Assembly (NCBI RefSeq): GCF_023061135.1
Contig: NZ_JAKGAN010000010.1
Location: 38,726-102,725 of the forward strand
DNA length: 64,000 nt
Source of the DNA: Chromohalobacter sarecensis
GTDB lineage: Bacteria > Pseudomonadota > Gammaproteobacteria > Pseudomonadales > Halomonadaceae
Direction: 5' to 3'
Part shown: piece after piece, positions 53,340-64,000 of the stretch
Numbering within the stretch: the first letter of the stretch is position 1
How the letters are laid out: each line of letters begins with the position of its first letter
Position numbers and translations under genes: made by a program
The notes under the pieces: generated by a model
Seen by the model: the letters and a program-made list of their open reading frames with translations, nothing else
Told to the model about the DNA's origin: nothing
Databases searched by the model: none

Positions 53340-54302
53340 ATGGCAGATACCGTGCAGCGAGAAGAACGCGTCCCCGAAACGATGGCGGGCCAGCGCCTGG
53401 ATCAAGCCGCCTCGACGTTGTTCGCGGACTTCTCCCGCGAGCGCCTCAAGGGGTGGATCAAGTCGGGGGCACTGACCTGCGACGGCGCATCCGCGCGCCC
53501 CAAGGACAAGTTACGCGGCGGCGAGCAACTCACGCTCGAGGCCACCCTCGAGGAAGACACGCGCTTCGCGCCGCAGGCCATGGCGCTTGATATCGTCCAT
53601 GAAGACGACGACGTCATGGTGATCGACAAGCCGGCGGGACTGGTCGTGCATCCCGCTGCAGGCAACCCTGACGGCACGCTGCTCAATGCGTTGCTATACC
53701 ATGCGCCTGGACAGATGCAACTGCCACGGGCGGGCATCGTCCATCGGCTCGACAAGGACACGACCGGGTTGATGGTGGTGGCCAAGACGCTGTCGGCGCA
53801 TGCCTCGTTGGTCGAGCAACTGCAGGCGCGTACGGTGTCGCGCGAATACGATGCCGTGGTGACTGGCAGGATGACCGCGGGGGGCAGTGTCGATGAGCCG
53901 ATCGGGCGGCATCCCAAGGACCGCAAACGCCAGGCCGTCACGCCCTCGGGCAAGCCGGCGGTGACGCATTACCGCGTGGTGGAGCGTTTCCCCTCCCATA
54001 CGCATGTCCGCTGTCGGCTCGAAACCGGTCGCACTCATCAGATCCGCGTGCATATGGCGCACCGGCGCTTTCCGCTGATCGGCGACCCGGTCTATGCCGG
54101 GCGTCTCAAGTTACCTGCAGGAGCCAACGAGGCGTTGAAGGATGTGCTGCGGCATTTTCCGCGTCAGGCCCTGCACGCACGCAAGCTGGCCTTCGTGCAT
54201 CCCGGTACCGGCGAGGCGGTGGAGTTTCGTGCGGCGTTGCCGGACGATATGCTGATGTTGCTGGATTTTCTGCGCGATGCAGCCAACACGCACGCTGAGT
54301 GA
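53340..54302 (+). CDS. rluD: RluD, 23S rRNA pseudouridine synthase
   Basis: Makes pseudouridines in helix 69 of 23S rRNA. 320 residues from ATG 53340, which lines up with E. coli RluD at GQRLDQA; ATG 53322 has a slightly better ribosome site and is the alternative. S4 domain (about 12-70), then the catalytic motif HRLDKDTTG with Asp138, and RTHQIRVHM. Divergent from bamD across a gap with a TGCTAGAAT extended -10 (53268-53276). Confidence 0.94.
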   Translation: MADTVQREERVPETMAGQRLDQAASTLFADFSRERLKGWIKSGALTCDGASARPKDKLRGGEQLTLEATLEEDTRFAPQAMALDIVHEDDDVMVIDKPAGLVVHPAAGNPDGTLLNALLYHAPGQMQLPRAGIVHRLDKDTTGLMVVAKTLSAHASLVEQLQARTVSREYDAVVTGRMTAGGSVDEPIGRHPKDRKRQAVTPSGKPAVTHYRVVERFPSHTHVRCRLETGRTHQIRVHMAHRRFPLIGDPVYAGRLKLPAGANEALKDVLRHFPRQALHARKLAFVHPGTGEAVEFRAALPDDMLMLLDFLRDAANTHAE

Positions 54303-54309
54303 GTCTCAC

Positions 54310-55065
54310 ATGAACGAACGCCCTACCTTGATTCTGCCCGACTGGCCGGCGCCAAGTACGGTCGGTGCCTTCGTCACCACGCGTGAGAGCGGGCCCAGCC
54401 AGGGTCCCTTTGCGTCCTTCAATACGGCGCATCACGTAGGTGACGATCCTGCGTCGGCCGACCGCTGCCGTCGCCTGTTGAGTGCCGAGCTCGACGATGC
54501 CCGTCCCCTGTTATGGCTGAACCAGGTGCATGGTGCCGCCGTCCAGCAGGACTACCGCGCGATATTTGCCGAGCAGCCTCCGCAAGCGGACGCCTCGGTG
54601 GCCTTCGACACGGGATATGCCTGTGCCGTTCTGACCGCCGATTGTCTGCCGGTGTTCTTCTGTGATCGCCAGGGCACGCGCGTGGGCGTGGCACATGCTG
54701 GCTGGCGGAGCCTGGCAGGCGGCGTGCTGGAGGCCAGCGTGGCGGCATTGGGCCAGTCGCCAGACGAGCTCATGGCGTGGTTGGGGCCGGCGATTTCCAA
54801 GGCACAGTTCGAGGTCGGCCCTGAAGTGTTCGAAACCTTCGTGGCCGTGCAGCCCGAGGCGGAAAGCGCCTTCGAGCCCAGCCCCTATCGCCTTGGGCAC
54901 TACATGGCGGATATTTATCGCCTGGCGCGGTTGCGTCTCGAGCGGCTGGGCGTCGGCCATATCGGTGGCGGTCACTTCTGCACCGCCTGCGAACCGCGTT
55001 TTTATTCCCACCGCCGCGACGACGGCCACACGGGTCGCATGGCCAGCGTGATCTGGCTGCGCTGA
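54310..55065 (+). CDS. pgeF: PgeF (YfiH), peptidoglycan editing factor
   Basis: 251 residues, Cu-oxidase_4/laccase-domain family; in E. coli it removes wrongly placed serine-containing muropeptide precursors. Metal/active-site residues visible: LNQVHGA, LTADCLPVFFCD, GVAHAGWRSLAGG and CTACEPRFYSHRRDDGHTGR (His and Cys positions). Starts 7 bases after rluD; the rluD-pgeF-clpB order is widely conserved. Confidence 0.92.
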   Translation: MNERPTLILPDWPAPSTVGAFVTTRESGPSQGPFASFNTAHHVGDDPASADRCRRLLSAELDDARPLLWLNQVHGAAVQQDYRAIFAEQPPQADASVAFDTGYACAVLTADCLPVFFCDRQGTRVGVAHAGWRSLAGGVLEASVAALGQSPDELMAWLGPAISKAQFEVGPEVFETFVAVQPEAESAFEPSPYRLGHYMADIYRLARLRLERLGVGHIGGGHFCTACEPRFYSHRRDDGHTGRMASVIWLR

Positions 55066-55126
55066 ACGACGCTATGCGACCGAGCCTGGGGTTATCGAAC
55101 GCCGGAACGATTTTTGCACGCCCTAC

Positions 55127-55155
55127 CTTGAAACGCTTCGAGCATACCTCCATTG
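55127..55155 (+). promoter_or_regulatory. Sigma-32 heat-shock promoter of clpB
   Basis: -35 CTTGAAA (55127-55133), 14-base spacer, -10 CTCCATTG (55148-55155; consensus CCCCATNT). 65 bases before the clpB ATG. Confidence 0.75.
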
Positions 55156-55219
55156 ATGATGTCAACATGAAATAATTATGCGGCACGCCGATGGCGTGTC
55201 GCGATGAAGGAGGGGTTCG

Positions 55220-57802
<2,583 letters not shown>

Positions 57803-57805
57803 CGC

Positions 57806-57899
57806 CGACGGCCCGCAGCCTCGGGCCGTCGACGCTCTCGATATGCGGTCGCGTCCTGACCGTTTTCTCGCCCGCGACGTGCTGCGTCGCGGGTTTTTT
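57806..57899 (+). terminator. clpB terminator (two hairpins)
   Basis: A 10-bp hairpin (57806-57815 / 57822-57831) without T tract, then a 9-bp stem (57871-57879 / 57885-57893) with T6 (57894-57899), the likely working terminator. Confidence 0.85.
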
Positions 57900-58372
57900 A
57901 TACCTGGCATGACGCTGCTTTAAATGATCCAACTTTAGTGGATAGGCGGTGCGTCAATGGGGGATTGCGAAGCGCTGCCGACCGCGTATGAGCGGCGGAG
58001 GTTGACAGCTAGGGGGTGCTGATGGAATCTAGGTGGTTCCTGATTGCGGGCGCAGCCATTGACGGGTGATCCCCGGTCGCTGCGTGAAGGGTAGGTTGGA
58101 AAATGCCTCTACCCGCCTGTCGAAGGAGATCAAGGGTATGGGCCAAACGCCTGTTCCCGCCAACCCCGACACGGCGATCTGCCGTGCCAGGAATCGCTCG
58201 GACCAGCCGGTCTCGGCGATTTCTATGAGTGCGGGTCCCCACCCCGGGCCCAGAGCCAGGAATATGGCATCAGGTGCCGGCGCAGCCGGCAGCGGCGTAC
58301 CGCCGCATCGACACTTCACTGCCCGTAACGTGGTAGTGAATGGCACTCGTTATCTCCAGGGGAGAACTATCA
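57900..58372. other. Leader and gap before ilvI
   Basis: About 470 bases between the clpB terminator and ilvI. No branched-chain-rich leader peptide or attenuator with T tract was found. GC-rich hairpins such as GCCGGCGCAGCCGGC near 58277 occur. A minus-strand open frame (58029-58346) matches nothing known and has no ribosome site. Confidence 0.5.
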
Positions 58373-60097
58373 GTGGAATTGCTTTCCGGCGCCGATATGA
58401 TCGCCCGCTTCCTGCAGGATGAGGGCGTCGAGCGTATCTACGGCTACCCCGGCGGCGCAGCGTTGCACATCTATGATGCGCTGTTCCGTCAGGACAAGGT
58501 CAAACACATCCTCGTTCGTCATGAACAAGCCGCGACCCACGCCGCCGATGGCTATGCCCGCGCTTCGGGTAAGCCAGGGACGGTGCTGGTCACCTCCGGC
58601 CCCGGCGCGACCAATGCCGTGACCGGCATCGCCACCGCCTATATGGATTCGATCCCGATGGTGGTGCTGTGTGGCCAGGTGGCCAGTCATCTGATCGGTG
58701 AAGATGCCTTTCAGGAAACCGACATCGTCGGTGTGACGCGCCCTATCGTGAAACACAGCTTCGCCATCAAGCACCCGTCGGAGATCCCCGAGGTGCTCAA
58801 GAAGGCTTACTATCTCGCCGCGACCGGTCGCCCGGGGCCGGTGGTGGTGGATATCCCCAAGGATATGACGGCGCCCACCGAGCGCTATGAGTACGTCTAT
58901 CCGAAGAAGGTCAAGATTCGCTCCTATAACCCGGTCACGCGGGGGCATAGCGGCCAGATCAAGAAAGCCGTGGACATGATGCTCAAGGCGCGGCGGCCGG
59001 TGTTCTATACCGGCGGTGGCATCGTCACCAGCGGCGCGAGCGAAAACCTGACGGCGTTGGTGAAGCGCTTGGGCTTTCCGATTACCACCACGTTGATGGG
59101 CATCGGCTCCTATCCGCAGACCGATGAGCAGTCGCTGGGTTGGCTGGGCATGCACGGTAGTTATGAGTCCAACATGGCCATGCACCATGCCGACCTGATC
59201 ATCGCTATCGGGGCGCGTTTCGACGACCGCGTGACCAATAACACCTCGAAGTTCTGTCCCACGGCCAAGATCGTGCATGTGGATATCGACCCCAGCTCGA
59301 TTTCCAAGACGGTGCGCGCCGATGTGCCGATCGTGGGGCCGGCGGATAGCGTCATCAATGAAATGATCAGCCTGCTGCAAGGCCGTGAAATGGCCAACGC
59401 CGAGGCCCTGCCGGAATGGTGGACGACCATCGACGGTTGGCGCGCCGAACGCGAAGGCAAGCTCTACGAGCCTTCTCAACCGGGCGAGCGGCTCAAGCCG
59501 CAGGAAGTCATCGAGGCGGTGTATCACATCACGCGCGGCGAGGCCTTCGTGACCACCGATGTCGGCCAGCACCAGATGTTCGCGGCGCAGTACTACAAGT
59601 TCGATAAGCCCAATCGCTGGATCACCTCTGGGGGGCTGGGCACCATGGGCTTCGGTTTCCCGGCGGCGATGGGGGTCAAGCAGAACTTCCCTGACGACGT
59701 CGTGGTGTGTTTCACCGGGGAAGGCAGCTTTCAGATGATGATGCAGGAGCTGTCGACTTGTAAGCAGTTCGGTACCGGGGTGAAGATCATCAACCTCAAC
59801 AACGGGACGCTGGGCATGGTGCGCCAGTGGCAGGATCTCAACTACAAGTCGCGCCATGCGCACTCGTATGTGGAATCGCTGCCGGACTTCCAGAAGTTGA
59901 TTGAAGCCTACGGCTTCACGGCGCTCAAGGTGGAACATCACGACGAGCTCGATGCGGCGCTGGAGCGCACGTTCGCCGACAATGACGAACTGGTGTTCCT
60001 CGATATCGACGTCGACCCTCGGGAACACGTCTATCCGATGCAGGTGCCCCTGGGCGCCATGCGTGACATGCTGCTTTCGAAGACGGAGCGGACCTGA
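58373..60097 (+). CDS. ilvI: IlvI, acetolactate synthase large subunit
   Basis: ThDP enzyme of valine, leucine and isoleucine synthesis. GTG 58373 with GGGGAG 8 bases upstream gives 574 residues, the IlvI length; an in-frame ATG at 58340 lacks a ribosome site. Catalytic Glu51 (VRHEQAATHAADGYARASG). The metal motif reads GEGS...NLNN instead of GDGS. Couples to ilvH by TGATG. Confidence 0.96.
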   Translation: MELLSGADMIARFLQDEGVERIYGYPGGAALHIYDALFRQDKVKHILVRHEQAATHAADGYARASGKPGTVLVTSGPGATNAVTGIATAYMDSIPMVVLCGQVASHLIGEDAFQETDIVGVTRPIVKHSFAIKHPSEIPEVLKKAYYLAATGRPGPVVVDIPKDMTAPTERYEYVYPKKVKIRSYNPVTRGHSGQIKKAVDMMLKARRPVFYTGGGIVTSGASENLTALVKRLGFPITTTLMGIGSYPQTDEQSLGWLGMHGSYESNMAMHHADLIIAIGARFDDRVTNNTSKFCPTAKIVHVDIDPSSISKTVRADVPIVGPADSVINEMISLLQGREMANAEALPEWWTTIDGWRAEREGKLYEPSQPGERLKPQEVIEAVYHITRGEAFVTTDVGQHQMFAAQYYKFDKPNRWITSGGLGTMGFGFPAAMGVKQNFPDDVVVCFTGEGSFQMMMQELSTCKQFGTGVKIINLNNGTLGMVRQWQDLNYKSRHAHSYVESLPDFQKLIEAYGFTALKVEHHDELDAALERTFADNDELVFLDIDVDPREHVYPMQVPLGAMRDMLLSKTERT

Positions 60098-60588
60098 TGC
60101 GCCACATCATCTCGATTCTGCTGGAAAACGAACCCGGCGCCCTGTCCCGCGTGGTGGGGTTGTTCTCCCAGCGCAACTTCAACATCGAAACGCTCAACGT
60201 GGCGCCGACGGAAGATCCGTCGCTGTCACGTCTGACGGTGACCACGGAGGGTGACGACCGCGTCATCGAGCAAATCACCAAGCATCTCAATAAGCTCATC
60301 GATGTGGTCAAGCTGGTCGACCTGACCGAGGGCCATCATATCGAACGCGAGCTGATGCTGGTCAAGGTGAAGGCGCTGGGCGCGAGCCGTGATGAGGTCA
60401 AGCGCACGGTGGATATCTTCCGCGCGCAGATCGTCGACGTGACGCCGAGTGTCTATACGGTGCAGATCACCGGCGATGCCGGCAAGCTGGACGCCTTCGT
60501 CCAGGCCATGGCGCCGATCGGCATTCTCGAGGTCGGGCGTACCGGGGTATCGGGTATCTCGCGGGGCGACAAGATACTCAGCCTCTAA
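60097..60588 (+). CDS. ilvH: IlvH, acetolactate synthase regulatory subunit
   Basis: 163 residues: N-terminal ACT domain (ISILLENEPGALSRVVGLFSQRNFNIETL, in part) binding valine for feedback, and a C-terminal domain. Gly and Asn residues of the valine site are present. Overlaps ilvI by one base and ends before a terminator. Confidence 0.97.
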   Translation: MRHIISILLENEPGALSRVVGLFSQRNFNIETLNVAPTEDPSLSRLTVTTEGDDRVIEQITKHLNKLIDVVKLVDLTEGHHIERELMLVKVKALGASRDEVKRTVDIFRAQIVDVTPSVYTVQITGDAGKLDAFVQAMAPIGILEVGRTGVSGISRGDKILSL

Positions 60589-60614
60589 ACCGTGCTCTCG
60601 AACCATGCCATTAC

Positions 60615-60640
60615 AGGCCGCTCTCACGAGCGGCCTTTTT
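60615..60640 (+). terminator. Terminator after ilvH
   Basis: 9-bp perfect stem AGGCCGCTC/GAGCGGCCT with a TCAC loop and following T run. Confidence 0.88.
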
Positions 60641-60657
60641 GCTTTAAGAGGTTAAAG

Positions 60658-61539
60658 CTAGTGGATTTGCGACCATAGGGCCTTGACCAGCGGATTGCGC
60701 AGCTTCTTCTCGGTAACGCAGAGCCCGACCTCGTAAGGCGTGAGTGCGGGCTCGACCTCGAGGGCCTGAATGCGCTCGGCCAGTGGACTGTTGTCGACCA
60801 CGATCTGCGGCACGACGCCGACCCCGAAGCCCAGCCCGACCATGCTGACGATGGCTTCGTTGCCCGCGACCTGGGCATAGATGCGCGGCTTGATGCCCAA
60901 CTGACGGAACCACGCATCCGTACGCTCGCGGGCGAGGCCCGACTCCGAGAGGATCATGGGAATGCTGCCCCAACTGGCGGCGTCCGTTGTGGCGGTGAGG
61001 CCGGCCAGCCATTCCGGCATGGTGCGCGGCGCGATGAACAGCAGCGGCGACGTGGCGATTGGCTTGAACGCTAATTGTGTGGGCAGGGTTTCAGGGCGCG
61101 CGGTGATCGACATGTCTTCTTCGCCGCTGAGGACGCGTGAAACCGCACTGGCCGGGTCGCCGGTATGCAGCTTCAATTCAATGCGCGGGTGGCGCTGGCG
61201 AAACTCGCTGAGCAGCTCGTAGAGAAAGCTGTAGCTGGCGGTCACCGAGCAGTAGATGCTGATTTCACCGGACAGTTCGCGGCTTTCCTCCATCAACGAG
61301 TGACGGAATACATCCCATTGCTCCAGGGCATCGCGTGCATAACGCTGGAAGAGGCGGCCTTCATGGGTCAGGCGCACACTACGATTGTCGCGCTCGAACA
61401 GGGTCACGCCGAGTTGTGTCTCGAGTTGGCGTATCGTGCGGCTCAGCGTCGAGGGGCTGACGTGACACAGCTCGCTGGAGCGGCCAAAGTGCAGGGTGTC
61501 GGCCAGGCTGAGGAACTGCTGGTAGGGACGAGTATCCAT
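60658..61539 (-). CDS. ilvY: IlvY, LysR-type activator of ilvC
   Basis: 293 residues. N-terminal LysR helix-turn-helix (FLSLADTLHFGRSSELCHVSPSTLSRTIRQLE, given in part), then a two-lobed effector domain. Divergent from ilvC, which is the classical ilvY-ilvC arrangement; in E. coli acetolactate or acetohydroxybutyrate is the inducer. Convergent with ilvH. ATG 61539. Confidence 0.92.
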   Translation of the reverse strand: MDTRPYQQFLSLADTLHFGRSSELCHVSPSTLSRTIRQLETQLGVTLFERDNRSVRLTHEGRLFQRYARDALEQWDVFRHSLMEESRELSGEISIYCSVTASYSFLYELLSEFRQRHPRIELKLHTGDPASAVSRVLSGEEDMSITARPETLPTQLAFKPIATSPLLFIAPRTMPEWLAGLTATTDAASWGSIPMILSESGLARERTDAWFRQLGIKPRIYAQVAGNEAIVSMVGLGFGVGVVPQIVVDNSPLAERIQALEVEPALTPYEVGLCVTEKKLRNPLVKALWSQIH

Positions 61540-61571
61540 GGCGATATCATTTCAAATTTCGGCATACGGTA

Positions 61572-61616
61572 TTGCAAATATAGCGTTTTACGCAACGCAG
61601 CGAGCTGGCGTAAAGT
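61572..61616 (+). promoter_or_regulatory. ilvY-ilvC control region
   Basis: TTGC-N16-GCAA (61572-61595) encloses the palindrome GCGT-TTT-ACGC (61583-61593). It overlaps a putative -35 TTTACG (61587) with -10 TAAAGT (61611-61616) at 18 bp for ilvC, as expected for a LysR-activated promoter. Confidence 0.5.
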
Positions 61617-61704
61617 GACATCAAAGCGTCGCGGCAGACGACGCTCATGGCGGAAAGCCATCAACGCTGACACTTCATACGTTTCTCTTCGATATCTGGA
61701 GTAA

Positions 61705-62724
<1,020 letters not shown>

Positions 62725-62747
62725 GCGCTGTCGGCGAGTCGATAGCG

Positions 62748-62777
62748 AACGGGCGCGGCCGATTGGCCGCGCCCGTT
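62748..62777 (+). terminator. Terminator after ilvC
   Basis: 13-bp perfect GC-rich stem (62748-62760 / 62765-62777), GATT loop, followed by TACGTTTT. Confidence 0.85.
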
Positions 62778-62880
62778 TACGTTTTGGGTCGTCAAGGAGG
62801 CCGACTGTCGACTAGGCTTGCAGTGTGTAGAATGTTGGAATAGCCCACCAAGGGCAGTCCCATGGCAACGGATGACTTTT

Positions 62881-63705
62881 ATGACGCAAGAATCGGGCAC
62901 ACCAGAATCGCCCAAGAACACCGACACTGAGAATGTCACGGAGGACAGTTCGGTGTTTCAGGACGAAGACGAAATCGTCGAGGAAACCATCGAGAACGGC
63001 AAGCGCGTGCGTCGGCGAGGCATTTACTTGTTGCCTAACCTGTTCACGCTGTCAGCGCTGTTTTCTGGCTTCTTCTCCATCATCGCGGCGATGAACGGCA
63101 ATTTTTCCGGGGCTGCCATCGCGATTTTCGTCTCCATGGTGCTCGACGGGCTCGATGGCCGCGTGGCACGGATGACCAACACGCAAAGTGCCTTCGGCGC
63201 CGAGTTCGACAGCCTGGCTGACATGGTGTCGTTCGGAGTGGCGCCGGCGTTGGTGGCATTTTCCTGGATACTGCAGGATGTCGGTAAGATCGGTTGGATA
63301 GCGGCCTTTATCTTCGCCGCGGGTGCGGCGTTGCGTCTGGCGCGTTTCAATGTGCAAATCGGCAGTACCGACAAGAAGTGGTTCGTGGGCTTACCGAGCC
63401 CGTCTGCGGCCGCGCTCGTCGCCGGTTGCGTGTGGACGCTGCATAAGTTCGATGCCGACGCCTTGGGCTTCAAGCTGTTTATCGCGTTCATCGTCGCTGC
63501 GGCTGGGGTCTTGATGGTCAGTAACATCCGTTATCACAGCTTCAAGGAAGTCGATTTCAAAGGGCCCGTTCCCTTCGTCGTGCTGTTGGCGATTGTGCTG
63601 GCGTTCGTAGTGATTTCACTCGAGCCCTCGCTCATGCTGCTGATCCTGTTCGGCTGCTATGTAGTGTCGGGGCCTCTGCTGGCACTCATGCGTAAGATGC
63701 GCTGA
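62881..63705 (+). CDS. pssA: PssA, CDP-diacylglycerol-serine O-phosphatidyltransferase
   Basis: Makes phosphatidylserine, precursor of phosphatidylethanolamine. 274 residues from ATG 62881 (an ATG three codons upstream is possible). An acidic N-terminus of ~45 residues precedes RRRGIYLLPNLFT and about eight membrane helices. The CDP-alcohol transferase motif is complete: DGLDGRVARMTNT followed by GAEFDSLAD. This is the integral-membrane type, not the E. coli PLD-type PssA. Follows ilvC as in Pseudomonas. Confidence 0.94.
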   Translation: MTQESGTPESPKNTDTENVTEDSSVFQDEDEIVEETIENGKRVRRRGIYLLPNLFTLSALFSGFFSIIAAMNGNFSGAAIAIFVSMVLDGLDGRVARMTNTQSAFGAEFDSLADMVSFGVAPALVAFSWILQDVGKIGWIAAFIFAAGAALRLARFNVQIGSTDKKWFVGLPSPSAAALVAGCVWTLHKFDADALGFKLFIAFIVAAAGVLMVSNIRYHSFKEVDFKGPVPFVVLLAIVLAFVVISLEPSLMLLILFGCYVVSGPLLALMRKMR

Positions 63706-63722
63706 GCTTGTTCCTTTCATAT

Positions 63723-63749
63723 CCAGCGCTAGCCACGGTGTGGCGCTGG
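63723..63749 (+). terminator. Hairpin after pssA
   Basis: 7-bp stem CCAGCGC/GCGCTGG with an inner CCAC/GTGG pairing. No T tract, so only a possible terminator. Confidence 0.45.
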
Positions 63750-63750
63750 A

Positions 63751-63797
63751 TTATCCACACCCTCTTTTATGTGCTGCCCTGTTCGGGGTGTGGATAA
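63751..63797. promoter_or_regulatory. Inverted pair of perfect DnaA boxes
   Basis: TTATCCACA at 63751-63759 and its complement TGTGGATAA at 63789-63797, inside a 12-bp inverted repeat with a 23-base spacer. Both match the high-affinity consensus. Confidence 0.7.
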
Positions 63798-63859
63798 GGT
63801 GAGTGGCGGAGACATTTAGCTGCCGCTAAGCGAACGGAAACTATTTTCGTATCAGCCCC

Positions 63860-63994
63860 TTGCGTTCAGCCGCTGTGAATCGTAAAGTACGCATCCGCTG
63901 CCGGCGACGGACTTCGTGGCCAGCGGTGGAGAGTGGCGCAAGTGACTGACTTGCTTGAGAAATTCAAACCTTCGGGTGGCTTTCTCGCTTGACA
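63860..63994 (+). promoter_or_regulatory. Tandem promoter elements at window end
   Basis: -35 TTGCGT (63860-63865) and -10 TAAAGT (63883-63888) at 17 bp, then TTGACA (63989-63994), whose -10 would lie outside. No gene is seen to 64000, suggesting the long leader of an rRNA or other highly expressed unit. Confidence 0.45.
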
Positions 63995-64000
63995 GTGACG

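Noticed and set aside
58029..58346. 105-residue minus-strand frame in the clpB-ilvI gap
   Set aside because: Protein-like in places (Trp, Gly, Pro), but no ribosome site, no recognised family, and overlapping frames on the plus strand are equally open.
57900..58372. ilv attenuator with leader peptide
   Set aside because: No short frame rich in Ile, Leu or Val codons and no terminator with T tract directly before ilvI.
59716..59730. GEGS instead of GDGS in the ThDP motif of IlvI as a dead enzyme
   Set aside because: Glu can also bind the metal, the rest of the active site is intact, and the operon with ilvH is normal.
58370..60028. 552-residue open frame antisense to ilvI
   Set aside because: It mirrors the codon pattern of ilvI, has His/Arg/Asp-rich shadow composition and no ribosome site. 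The sense protein is a clear acetolactate synthase.

Overview
This is a 64-kb stretch of GC-rich chromosome with very dense gene packing: 4-nt ATGA/GTGA overlaps, GTG starts and strong Shine-Dalgarno sequences. The set of housekeeping genes and their order (fabAB, rplU-rpmA-obg-proB, rpsT, murJ-ribF-ileS-lspA-fkpB-ispH followed by minor pilins, thiO, nadE, bamD/rluD-pgeF-clpB, ilvIH, ilvY/ilvC, pssA) is that of a gammaproteobacterium near Pseudomonas and Halomonas. The many acidic proteins, a homocysteine methyltransferase of the betaine type and a 2-oxoglutarate dioxygenase suggest a halophile of the Halomonadaceae, possibly Chromohalobacter. That placement is my inference; no 16S sequence is present.

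Layout. 1-5767: pgaABCD (pgaA cut by the window edge) for the biofilm polysaccharide PNAG. 5788-5920: remnant of a NorR-like sigma-54 activator. 6128-6922: 2OG-Fe dioxygenase. 7194-9020 and 12889-14724: two PAS-GGDEF-EAL proteins flanking an RmlD-like protein, a PlsC-like acyltransferase and fabAB. 14693-22230: a compact minus-strand cluster (MerR/LitR-like regulator, photolyase, NTF2-like protein, SDR, FAD oxidoreductase, DUF1365, CFA-synthase-like methyltransferase, DUF2878) resembling light- or singlet-oxygen-induced membrane-lipid clusters of other Proteobacteria. A CbiX-like chelatase and a TIGR01777 epimerase lie next to it. 23771-28465: rapA, an LGT/TlpA fusion and two small unknown genes. 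28879-30281: methyltransferase with a MetR-type operator, then tRNA-Pro(CGG). 30363-42912: ispB, ribosomal, cell-wall, cofactor and translation genes.

43043-49383 is the least ordinary region. Two minor-pilin sets (FimT/PilV/PilW/PilX) lie side by side. The first ends in a 622-residue PilX with a repeated beta-helix-like core and unusually AT-rich coding DNA. The second ends in a PilE-like pilin. No PilY1 gene is present.

49452-63705: thiO, nadE, bamD, rluD, pgeF, clpB (with a heat-shock promoter), ilvIH, ilvY/ilvC and pssA. The last 300 bases hold two inverted DnaA boxes and tandem promoter elements that look like the start of a strongly expressed unit, possibly rRNA, beyond the window.

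Functional threads: c-di-GMP enzymes close to the c-di-GMP-activated PNAG synthase; membrane lipids (fabAB, PlsC, the CFA-like cluster, pssA); and branched-chain amino acid synthesis (ilvIH, ilvC, ilvY).
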